5,307 nt of DNA from Candidatus Profundicultor aquiphilus. Its GTDB lineage: Bacteria; Atribacterota; Atribacteria; Atribacterales; Caldatribacteriaceae. Below, in pieces: positions 1-5,074 of this stretch (positions within the stretch are counted from its first letter, which is position 1; the number at the start of each line of letters is the position of its first letter). The DNA lies in assembly GCA_013314795.1 (NCBI GenBank), contig JABUEZ010000163.1:1-5307 (forward strand), read 5' to 3'. The notes under the pieces are model-generated. The model searched no databases. It saw only the letters and a list, made by a program, of their open reading frames with translations, and was not told the origin of the DNA. The position numbers and the translations under genes were made by a program.

Positions 1-671
1 CTCCATATTACCGAACGCTCTGGGAAAGTTACGGTTTCAAGCTGTACCACACGTTCGTGGCTTTCCGATACGACCTCAACCGTATGCCCTTTGATGAAGC
101 ACAGGTAACCATCGAATACGCCAAAAAGAAATACGATTTCCTGGTCCGTCCCCTCCGTTACGAGAACCCCGAGGAAGATCTGCATGCCATCCAGAGTATC
201 CTGGAACAATCCCTGATTCCCCTGGAGTACGACTACCTTGCCCCACCGACCCTTGGTGAAGTGATGAAAATGGCTCAGGAATTCAAGCGTTTCATTCCTC
301 CAGGCTTTGCACAGATTGCCTTTTCCCAAGGCAAACCAATCGGATTCGCCGTTGCCCTTCCTGACTACAACCAGGTTCTCAAGCGAATGAAGGGGCGGAT
401 TTTTCCTACCGGCTGGTTAACTTTCATCCGTCACAAAAAATACATCAACCAGGGAAGAGCCTTCCTCCTCTTTGTGATCCCGGCTTATCAGGGCAAGGGC
501 GTTCCCGCCGCCCTCCTTTTTGAGATTTTTAAAGAAGGTCGTAACCGGGGGTACGTTTTTGCCGAAGGCTCTTCCATTAACGCTGCAAATTCCAAAATGT
601 GCCGGGAAGCCGAAGGACTGGGAGGTACTATTTACAAAAAATTTGCCCTCTTTCGAAAAGATATCAGCTAA
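1..671 (+). CDS. GNAT-family N-acetyltransferase, C-terminal part (5' end outside window)
   Basis: The reading frame is open from base 3 to the TAA at 669-671, so this is the C-terminal 222 residues of a longer protein; the GTG at 57 is only an internal valine. The first visible residues (PYYRTLWESYGF) resemble the end of an N-terminal GNAT-like half. The second half has the sequence order of the YghO-like acetyltransferase family: a stretch ending IAFSQGKPIGFAVALPD, then GRIFPTGWL, then the acetyl-CoA pyrophosphate-binding loop VIPAYQGKGVPAALL (Q-x-x-G pattern), then a C-terminal strand near YKKFALFRKD. Family members are usually about 370-400 residues, which fits roughly 150 missing residues upstream. 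GNAT enzymes transfer an acetyl group from acetyl-CoA to an amine; the substrate of this family is not known to me. It is probably cytoplasmic, with no signal peptide or membrane segment in the visible part. It converges on the broken minus-strand gene with 47 bases between stop codons. The family call is from remembered motifs. Confidence 0.82.
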   Translation, partial: PYYRTLWESYGFKLYHTFVAFRYDLNRMPFDEAQVTIEYAKKKYDFLVRPLRYENPEEDLHAIQSILEQSLIPLEYDYLAPPTLGEVMKMAQEFKRFIPPGFAQIAFSQGKPIGFAVALPDYNQVLKRMKGRIFPTGWLTFIRHKKYINQGRAFLLFVIPAYQGKGVPAALLFEIFKEGRNRGYVFAEGSSINAANSKMCREAEGLGGTIYKKFALFRKDIS

Positions 672-682
672 TTTTGAAAGGC

Positions 683-706
683 AAAAACCGCTTTTCTGAA
701 AGAGCG
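683..706 (-). terminator. possible rho-independent terminator of the minus-strand small gene
   Basis: Read on the minus strand, bases 706-689 can fold as a short hairpin (CGCT paired with AGCG, one C-A mismatch, then TT paired with AA). It is followed after CGG by a run of five T's at 687-683. It starts 12 bases after the stop codon of the minus-strand gene, where a terminator would be expected. The stem is short and imperfect, so the call is tentative. On the + strand the same hairpin is not followed by T's, so it is a poorer terminator for the acetyltransferase gene. Confidence 0.35.
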
Positions 707-718
707 CCACACAAAGCG

Positions 719-1085
719 TCACAATGTGTACCTCGTACAGAATATCCGTACCACGTTTGAATTTCCCACCACGCGCCAGGACTTCCCTTCCCAGATACTG
801 TCCAGGCACACTTTCATCACATTCTGTACCGCCTCCATGGCGAACTCGCCTGTTTTTTCAACTTCTTCCCAGTCCGTCTTTCCCCCTTCAACGCTCCCTC
901 TCCCTGCATACATGCAACTGGCTTCAAATCTTCTCCTGGAAATCCTATCCAGCACATCACACAGCCACTTTTTCCCACCCGATCTCGGAAAATCTTCCAG
1001 GCAAATTCAGCCCTCTCTTCCATTCCAAGAAACACCTGACTGCAGACAACAAACCTATAATCTTCTTTTCCTGATCCTTGAACAC
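719..1085 (-). pseudogene. small hypothetical gene (121 residues if repaired) split by one extra base in an A5 run
   Basis: On the minus strand a GTG at 1085-1083 lies six bases after a perfect GGAGGTGA ribosome binding site. An in-frame TGA at 1091-1089 excludes any earlier start. The frame opens as MFKDQEKKIIGLLSAVRCFL and continues to GRFSEIGWEK, then meets a TGA at 959-957 just after a run of five A's (973-969). Removing one A joins it to the frame that ends at the TGA 721-719. The result is one 121-residue protein whose junction reads FSEIGWEKWLCDVLDRISRR. The repaired protein has no signal peptide or clear membrane segment. It carries five Cys and six Trp, and looks mostly helical (for example WEEVEKTGEFAMEAVQNVMK). 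I do not recognise the family. It lies 127 bases downstream of the diguanylate cyclase on the same strand. It may be a recent pseudogene, a sequencing or assembly error in a homopolymer, or, less likely, a recoded gene. The coding call rests on the fit of start, ribosome site and joined frames. Confidence 0.62.
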
Positions 1086-1088
1086 ACT

Positions 1089-1096
1089 TCACCTCC
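1089..1096 (-). promoter_or_regulatory. ribosome binding site that decides the GTG start of the split small gene
   Basis: Minus-strand GGAGGTGA at 1096-1089 is fully complementary to the usual 16S anti-Shine-Dalgarno sequence. It leaves six bases between GGAGG and the GTG at 1085. A different-frame GTG at 1092 overlaps the site itself and so cannot be the start it serves. This site is a main reason to treat the region as a damaged gene and not as empty spacer. Confidence 0.6.
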
Positions 1097-1183
1097 AGGA
1101 CAAAAATACTGAGTGAGGAGGAAAAAACACTCTTACACGATTACATACACCCGTAAAAATCAAAGTTAGCCAATAGAAGTTGG

Positions 1184-1214
1184 AGGAGAAAAGAATACTC
1201 CTTAGTTTTCTCCT
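1184..1214 (-). repeat. 9-bp inverted repeat after the diguanylate cyclase gene
   Basis: AGGAGAAAA (1184-1192) and TTTTCTCCT (1206-1214) are perfect inverted arms around a 13-base loop. The right arm overlaps the TAG stop of the cyclase (1213-1215). It could slow or end transcription leaving the cyclase. There is no T tract after the stem on either strand apart from the T's inside the arm, so it is not a standard terminator. The rest of the 1086-1212 spacer shows no convincing promoter or RNA gene to me. Confidence 0.4.
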
Positions 1215-2670
1215 AACGGTCGGTCAGCAATCTTCTCCGTTTTCGGGCATACATTTCTCCATCGGAGCGGGAAAGTAACCCATCAAGATTCATCGCTTCA
1301 TCAGGGTACACAGCCACACCGTAACTGAACCCCAGTGAAAGGCTTCCGGCAAAATCCTTTTCCAGAAACCGTAACGAGAGTCTCTCCACAACGTCTTCTG
1401 CCTCCTCCCGGGTAAGCCCCGGAAAGAGGAAACAGAATTCATCGCCCCCGTAACGAGCCACGATGTCCTCCTTGCGAATATTTTTTTCAAACCACAGCGC
1501 CATTCGCCTCAACAAACGATCCCCCTCGGTATGCCCCAGGAGGTCATTTACCCGTTTAAACCCATCAAGGTCAAGGAAAACCAGGGCAAACTGCCTTCCC
1601 TCCTGGATCAAGCGTTCAACAGATCTCTCCAGAAAACGCCGATTCGGAACGTGAGTCAGCGAATCAAGGTTGGCCAGGCGTTCTGCTTTTCTCTTTTCCA
1701 TTCCCAGGTCCTCTTCTCGCTTTTGTAAAGCTTCTGCCATTCTGGCAAATCCCAGCGAGAGTTCTCCAATTTCGTCTTTTCTGTCGACTTCCAGCTCAAG
1801 GTTATAATTCCCCTGAGAAATTCTCGTCACCGAATCCCTCAACCGTTCCAGTGGAAATAAAATGCGCTTCACCGCTACCCAGGTAACAAGAAAGGAAAAA
1901 AGTACCACCACCGAAACCGAAAGGAGAAAAACTCTCCACACCGTGGCATAAACCCGGAACGGTCCGGTATATTCTTTCTCTATCGAAAATTCACCCAGCA
2001 CTTCTCCTTCTCCATCTAAAAGTTCTACCGCAATCTGCAACATACCCCTCCGGTAAGAAGATTTGGGTTCAATTCCCAGAGCAGGCTCTCCCCGAATGGC
2101 TTTTCCCGAAGGTCGGTAGAAAATCTTGCCTCCCAGCATCTTCGACCACTGTTCCAAAAGTGCCCCATCCACAACTTTTGCAAAACACACCCAGGCATTG
2201 TAAAACTGTTCCCCACTATTATCCACTACCGGATGGCTGACCACCATCCAGAGATTTTTTCCGTCTCCATACACTCCTCCCCAGGCTTCTTCGGAAAGGT
2301 CTGTACACGGCATAACCCATCCCGGTGAAGCCGTAATCACTTCTTTTTCTCCGGTAACCAGTATCACCTCGTATCCAAACTGTTCCTTCACCCAGGGATT
2401 CAAATTTTCCCGAAGCCACGCCGTATTCCGTTCCTTTACTCCTTTTTCTCCCATATCCGTCCACTGTGCGTAATCCGCTACTGCCACCCCCATCCGTCCC
2501 AGTTCCCCACGGAGAAGAGACCAGAGCATCTCCCGGGTATAATTGGTCTCTCGGGAAAGATTCTCTTCCAGCACTACCTTAACACTTTGCCTTAACCAGA
2601 AGAGAAAAAAGAAGGAAAGAAAGATAATGCAGGAAAATACGAGGGTCACAATTTTACCTCTTACGGTCAT
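1213..2670 (-). CDS. membrane-bound diguanylate cyclase with CHASE4-like sensor, HAMP and GGDEF domains
   Basis: The product is a 485-residue sensor enzyme that makes cyclic di-GMP from two GTP. I chose the ATG at 2670 because GAGGAG lies nine bases upstream and the basic TVRGK stretch then leads straight into a membrane segment (about residues 7-27). Next comes an extracytoplasmic region (about 30-240) with the DYAQWTDMG stretch typical of CHASE4 domains, a second membrane segment (about 245-265), and a HAMP linker starting near KRILFPLERL. The GGDEF domain (about 335-480) has DSLTHVPNRR, LDLDGFKRVNDLLGH and the intact active-site RYGGDEF (GGDEF at 408-412). The sequence RKED at 399-402, five residues before GGDEF, matches the RxxD inhibitory site, so feedback inhibition by c-di-GMP is expected. 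No EAL or HD-GYP domain is present, so it should only synthesise. The ligand of the sensor is unknown. The gene is divergent from the sugar-regulator gene and has its own promoter. The enzymatic call is firm; CHASE4 is from motif resemblance. Confidence 0.93.
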   Translation of the reverse strand: MTVRGKIVTLVFSCIIFLSFFFLFWLRQSVKVVLEENLSRETNYTREMLWSLLRGELGRMGVAVADYAQWTDMGEKGVKERNTAWLRENLNPWVKEQFGYEVILVTGEKEVITASPGWVMPCTDLSEEAWGGVYGDGKNLWMVVSHPVVDNSGEQFYNAWVCFAKVVDGALLEQWSKMLGGKIFYRPSGKAIRGEPALGIEPKSSYRRGMLQIAVELLDGEGEVLGEFSIEKEYTGPFRVYATVWRVFLLSVSVVVLFSFLVTWVAVKRILFPLERLRDSVTRISQGNYNLELEVDRKDEIGELSLGFARMAEALQKREEDLGMEKRKAERLANLDSLTHVPNRRFLERSVERLIQEGRQFALVFLDLDGFKRVNDLLGHTEGDRLLRRMALWFEKNIRKEDIVARYGGDEFCFLFPGLTREEAEDVVERLSLRFLEKDFAGSLSLGFSYGVAVYPDEAMNLDGLLSRSDGEMYARKRRRLLTDR

Positions 2671-2679
2671 GCATCCCCA

Positions 2680-2685
2680 CTCCTC
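2680..2685 (-). promoter_or_regulatory. ribosome binding site setting the cyclase start at ATG 2670
   Basis: Minus-strand GAGGAG at 2685-2680 is nine bases before the ATG at 2670-2668. The longer frame back to a TTG at 2706 would put this site inside the coding sequence and would add twelve residues ahead of the membrane anchor. The ATG is therefore preferred. Confidence 0.65.
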
Positions 2686-2726
2686 AAAAATACTTTGAAA
2701 AATCAAAAACCCCCATGCACAGAGGC

Positions 2727-2755
2727 ATTATATCACCCCAGGAAATACCTCAAAA
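2727..2755 (-). promoter_or_regulatory. promoter of the diguanylate cyclase gene (extended -10)
   Basis: On the minus strand a perfect TATAAT (2732-2727) is preceded by TG one base upstream, giving the extended -10 form TGATATAAT. A weak -35 candidate, TTTTGA (2755-2750), sits 17 bases upstream. The transcript would begin near 2720 with a leader of about 50 bases. The -10 box is convincing; the -35 box is poor, which an extended -10 can tolerate under a housekeeping sigma factor. Confidence 0.5.
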
Positions 2756-2853
2756 GGGGGCTCCTCCATCTTTCAGGAAAACTTCAAACTTTTTATCTCA
2801 ACCCCCGTGGACAGCTATACCTATCCGCCCACCAAAAAATCGTTACCCGTACC

Positions 2854-2883
2854 TTGACACCACACAGGACACTGGATGATAAT
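2854..2883 (+). promoter_or_regulatory. promoter of the GntR-type regulator gene
   Basis: A perfect -35 box TTGACA (2854-2859) is followed after 18 bases by GATAAT (2878-2883), five of six matches to the -10 consensus. The transcript would start near 2890, about 100 bases ahead of the regulator's ATG. A second perfect TATAAT at 2902-2907 lies downstream without a good -35 box. The direct repeat at 2897-2923 lies just past the predicted start point, a classic place for a repressor to act. The rest of the roughly 320-base spacer between the divergent genes (2671-2989) shows no other gene. Confidence 0.55.
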
Positions 2884-2896
2884 AAAAGCACGGGGA

Positions 2897-2923
2897 AATG
2901 TTATAATCATCATAATGTTATAA
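2897..2923 (+). repeat. 10-bp direct repeat downstream of the regulator promoter, candidate operator
   Basis: The sequence AATGTTATAA occurs at 2897-2906 and again at 2914-2923, a period of 17 bases. The segment 2901-2915 between and within the copies is also an imperfect palindrome of the form TTAT-n-AT-n-AT-n-ATAA. Each copy contains a -10-like element (TATAAT at 2902, TATAAA at 2919). The position, about 7 to 33 bases past the predicted transcription start, suits binding of a dimeric repressor such as the downstream GntR protein. The assignment to that protein is inference, since the repeat does not match the GTnTAnAC-type site known for some HutC-subfamily regulators. Confidence 0.4.
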
Positions 2924-2966
2924 ATGGCCAGAAAAAAATCGAAAAAACAAGGAGTCGATTAACTGT

Positions 2967-2993
2967 ATGGCCACAACCAAGAGGACTTCATGA
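2967..2993 (+). CDS. possible 8-residue leader ORF overlapping the regulator start as ATGA
   Basis: ATG at 2967 opens MATTKRTS and ends at TGA 2991-2993, sharing ATGA with the regulator's start codon at 2990. A candidate ribosome site AAGGAG (2949-2954) is 12 bases upstream, longer than ideal. If translated, it would couple the regulator's translation to that of the leader by stop-start re-initiation. Such a short frame can arise by chance, so this is offered as a candidate only. Confidence 0.2.
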   Translation: MATTKRTS

Positions 2994-3811
2994 GTAGACG
3001 AGAGTTCTTCCAGGAACCGGAAGAAATTCGAGAAGAGATCGGGCTTCCCCTGTACCAGCAATTGAAAAACATTTTGAAAAAATCAATCCACAGTGGGGTA
3101 CTTCGACCAGGAGACCAGATACCTTCGGAAAGCGAGCTATGCGAGCGGTACGGTATCAGTCGCATCACCGTCAGACAGGCCATTGGAGCACTGGTCCAGG
3201 AAGGATTTCTGTACCGCCGCCCGGGTAAGGGAACCTTTGTCACCTCGCCCAAGCTAAGAAGGCGATTGCCCCGTCTTTACAGTTTCAGCGAAGACATGCG
3301 CGATTTAGGTCTTGAACCAAGCTCTCAAACACTGGAACAGAAGGTAATCGAAGCCGAAGAAGAAGTTGCCGATCTCTTGAAACTCCCCGATACGGACCGG
3401 AGAGTTACCAAACTCGTCCGAATCAGAATGGCCAATGGAGAACCAATTCTCATCGAGAGAACGTTCATACCTCATTATCTCTGTCCGGATCTCGTTGCCG
3501 AGGATATGGAAAAAAATTCACTGTACGACATATTGCGGAAAAAATATCGGCTTTCCCTTGATTATGCGCTGGAAACCCACGAAGTTACCTTTCTTACCAG
3601 AGAAGAAGCCAAAGCCCTTTGTTGTCCAGATAAATCTCCGGCATTTTTCATCGAGCGGGTTGCATTTCTCAAAAACGATATCCCTTTTGAACTCACCAGA
3701 TCAGTATCCCGGGGAGACAAAGTTCGGTTTACCGTTCGTCTGGTCGCCGATCAAGCCCAGATTCATCGGCAGGTGGAATTGGAGAATCCAAAACCAAGGC
3801 GAACCAGATAA
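2990..3811 (+). CDS. GntR-family transcriptional regulator, HutC subfamily (UTRA domain)
   Basis: This 273-residue cytoplasmic DNA-binding protein has a winged helix at about residues 20-84. The typical GntR signatures are PLYQQLKNILKKSI, then GVLRPGDQIPSESELCERYGISRITVRQA split across the recognition helix, then EGFLYRRPGKGTFV as the wing. A UTRA ligand-binding domain follows from about 95 to 255. It starts at LYSFSEDMRDLGLEPSSQTLE, has the conserved GEPILIERTFIP strand (150-161), and ends with a strand near RFTVRLV. UTRA domains bind small effectors, often sugars or sugar phosphates, and usually relieve repression. ATG 2990 is the start because an in-frame TAA at 2960 blocks anything longer except a weak CTG. 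GAGGA sits only four bases upstream, an unusually short spacing that may be helped by coupling to the small ORF ending at 2993. The 17 residues before the domain are acidic and specific to this protein. It probably controls the transporter genes that follow, and perhaps itself; the effector cannot be read from sequence. Confidence 0.93.
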   Translation: MSRREFFQEPEEIREEIGLPLYQQLKNILKKSIHSGVLRPGDQIPSESELCERYGISRITVRQAIGALVQEGFLYRRPGKGTFVTSPKLRRRLPRLYSFSEDMRDLGLEPSSQTLEQKVIEAEEEVADLLKLPDTDRRVTKLVRIRMANGEPILIERTFIPHYLCPDLVAEDMEKNSLYDILRKKYRLSLDYALETHEVTFLTREEAKALCCPDKSPAFFIERVAFLKNDIPFELTRSVSRGDKVRFTVRLVADQAQIHRQVELENPKPRRTR

Positions 3812-3822
3812 GGAAAACAGCA

Positions 3823-3863
3823 ATCTGAGTAAGCCAGCAAAATTTTTGTCCGCTTACTCAGAT
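3823..3863 (+). repeat. perfect 12-bp inverted repeat between the regulator and the binding-protein gene
   Basis: ATCTGAGTAAGC (3823-3834) and GCTTACTCAGAT (3852-3863) are perfect inverted arms around a 17-base loop. They begin 12 bases after the regulator's stop codon. In RNA they would form a stable hairpin, but what follows is A-rich rather than T-rich, so it is not a standard terminator. The right arm ends just before candidate -10 boxes (TAAAAT at 3863-3868, TACAAT at 3871-3876), and TTGTCC in the loop is a weak -35 candidate. The repeat could therefore be an operator covering a transporter promoter, or a hairpin protecting a processed transcript end. Confidence 0.6.
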
Positions 3864-3874
3864 AAAATAATACA

Positions 3875-3954
3875 ATAAGGGAGGTGAAAAAAGTAAAACA
3901 AAATACTAAAGGGAAAGTTCTAAAATCAAAGATTCAAAAAATCATAAGGGAGGT
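3875..3954 (+). repeat. 11-base repeat carrying a Shine-Dalgarno sequence, copies 69 bases apart
   Basis: ATAAGGGAGGT occurs exactly at 3875-3885 and 3944-3954. The second copy is the ribosome binding site of the sugar-binding protein. The first copy is followed by an A-rich stretch with no ATG, GTG or TTG at a useful distance, so it looks like a Shine-Dalgarno sequence without a gene. It may be a remnant of duplication or an upstream ribosome standby site. Confidence 0.5.
3948..3953 (+). promoter_or_regulatory. ribosome binding site of the sugar-binding protein gene
   Basis: GGGAGG at 3948-3953 lies eight bases before ATG 3962, a near-ideal arrangement. It places the start right at a classical signal peptide. 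This decides against an in-frame GTG at 3884, which overlaps the upstream copy of the same sequence and would add 26 lysine-rich residues. Confidence 0.8.
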
Positions 3955-3961
3955 TATCAGG

Positions 3962-4993
3962 ATGAAAAGAGCCATACTGGTTGTATCGCTGTGCATTCTT
4001 CTGGTTGGTTTAGGAACTTTGGCTTTGGCCAAACTCCCGGTGGTGGGTATCTCCACGGGGTCGTCTGGCACATCATGGCGAACCATTATGATCGCTGCTC
4101 TGGAAGAGGTTGGAAATGAGTACAAGGCAGCAGGAAAAATCGCCGACTATAAGATTGTGAACAATATTGTCAATGGTGACGCCACCGAACAGGCTAATAT
4201 CATTCGTGATTTTATTTCCCAGGGTGTGGATATTATCCTCGTCAACCCCAACTCCCCTGATGCGTTGAACGGAGTTATTAAAGAAGCACAGGACGAGGGT
4301 ATCCTCGTCGTGGCATTTGATGCCACCGTTACCGCACCGGACGTGGTGAACGTCACCCTCGACCACTACGCCTGGAACAAGAAAAACGTGGAATTCATTG
4401 CTTCAACTTTGAAGAAGGGAAACGTCATTCAAATTTACGGCCTGGAGGGTCACCCTGCCAACAATGACCGAATTCGTGCTACATACGACGTTCTGAAAAA
4501 CTATCCGGACATTAAACTGATCGCCGACACGAGCGGCTACTGGGATCAGACCAAAGCCAAAGAAGTGGCGGCTCAGATTATTGCTTCAGGACAACAGATT
4601 GATGGAGTTATCACTCAAGACGGAGAGGCTTACGGTGTGCTTTCTGCTTTTCTCGATGCCGGCAAGCTTCCCAAAGTCATGTTTGGTGACCCCGGAACAG
4701 CCTTCTTCAAAGAGTGGAAAAAACTCCGTGACGCTGGTGCCGACTTCAAAGCCTGCACCCAGCCTAACCCTCCGGGAATCGGTGGGACAGCGTTCCGGAT
4801 TGCACTCCAGCTTTACAATGGGAAAAAGTTTAAACCCGGTGTTCTGCAAAATAATACCTTCTTCTACAAAGTTGGTATGTTCATTACCGATGAAAACTTT
4901 GACCAAGGCTGGGAACTTCTGAAGGATAAACCAGATGATTATCTCCTGAGCGAGATTATGTCTGAAGAAGCGGTAGCAGAACTTTTTGAATAA
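3962..4993 (+). CDS. sugar ABC transporter substrate-binding protein (type-1 periplasmic fold, RbsB-like)
   Basis: This 343-residue secreted protein should capture a sugar outside the membrane and deliver it to an ABC importer. Residues 1-23 form a signal peptide (MKR, a hydrophobic core, cleavage expected after ALA). The mature part opens with the first strand LPVVGISTGSSGTSWR, followed by a helix ending in GNEYKAAG. Family landmarks are EQANIIRDFISQGVDIILVNP (about 76-96, the usual second repeat unit), VVAFDATVT with D120 in the position of a sugar-binding Asp of RbsB, VITQDGEAYGVLSAF around D220, and VMFGDPGT around D243. These alignments to RbsB are by eye. There is no lipobox at the end of the hydrophobic core; Cys11 lies inside it. 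The frame ends with TAA, TAG and TGA in tandem. It lies 150 bases after the regulator and 81 before the ATPase gene, with a strong hairpin in the latter gap that should keep its transcript abundant. The substrate is not identifiable; a pentose, hexose or polyol is likely. Confidence 0.93.
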   Translation: MKRAILVVSLCILLVGLGTLALAKLPVVGISTGSSGTSWRTIMIAALEEVGNEYKAAGKIADYKIVNNIVNGDATEQANIIRDFISQGVDIILVNPNSPDALNGVIKEAQDEGILVVAFDATVTAPDVVNVTLDHYAWNKKNVEFIASTLKKGNVIQIYGLEGHPANNDRIRATYDVLKNYPDIKLIADTSGYWDQTKAKEVAAQIIASGQQIDGVITQDGEAYGVLSAFLDAGKLPKVMFGDPGTAFFKEWKKLRDAGADFKACTQPNPPGIGGTAFRIALQLYNGKKFKPGVLQNNTFFYKVGMFITDENFDQGWELLKDKPDDYLLSEIMSEEAVAELFE

Positions 4994-5007
4994 TAGTGAT
5001 ATGCCTT

Positions 5008-5037
5008 AAGGAGAGGGACCTTCGAGTCCCTCTCCTT
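5008..5037 (+). promoter_or_regulatory. intercistronic hairpin between binding-protein and ATPase genes
   Basis: AAGGAGAGGGAC (5008-5019) pairs perfectly with GTCCCTCTCCTT (5026-5037) around the six-base loop CTTCGA, giving a 12-bp GC-rich stem. It is followed by GGCGGAGAAG, with no T tract, so full termination is unlikely. Hairpins at this place in binding-protein-dependent transport operons are known to block 3' exonucleases or partly stop polymerase. This leaves far more binding protein than ATPase and permease. That role is inferred from position and structure. Confidence 0.7.
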
Positions 5038-5074
5038 GGCGGAGAAGAATCCTTAGTAAAGGTGAGTGAACTCT

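Noticed and set aside
417..809. Minus-strand 130-codon frame antisense to the acetyltransferase
   Set aside because: The + strand frame carries clear GNAT motifs through this region, and no ribosome site or family signal supports the antisense frame.
969..976. Programmed -1 frameshift site in GGGAAAAAG
   Set aside because: Joining the two frames needs a +1 shift. A -1 shift leads into a frame that ends at 817 and misses the long downstream fragment, and the sequence is not a proper X-XXY-YYZ heptamer for the starting frame.
817..1092. Minus-strand 91-codon frame starting at GTG 1092
   Set aside because: Its start codon overlaps the GGAGGTGA site. The frame beginning at GTG 1085 has proper spacing and runs into the downstream fragment once one A is removed, so this frame is a shadow.
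724..1112. Overlapping + strand frames of 116 and 128 codons in the 672-1212 spacer
   Set aside because: They are Pro/Ser/Phe-rich, lack ribosome sites and are antisense to the purine-rich minus-strand gene, whose start, ribosome site and joined frames fit far better.
2671..2706. Upstream TTG start of the diguanylate cyclase
   Set aside because: It has no ribosome site and would swallow the GAGGAG that serves ATG 2670.
2695..2997. + strand 100-codon frame across the divergent spacer
   Set aside because: It covers both promoters and repeats, has no ribosome site and no recognisable protein character.
3823..3863. Rho-independent terminator after the regulator
   Set aside because: The stem is strong but the following bases are A-rich with no T tract, so it was kept as an inverted repeat of open function.
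3884..3961. GTG 3884 as start of the sugar-binding protein, adding 26 residues
   Set aside because: The GTG lies inside a Shine-Dalgarno-like sequence and the added lysine-rich stretch would precede a normal signal peptide. ATG 3962 has an ideal ribosome site.
3992..3994. Cys11 of the binding protein as a lipoprotein attachment site
   Set aside because: It lies in the middle of the hydrophobic core, not after a lipobox at its end. An ALA cleavage site at residue 23 fits ordinary signal peptidase.
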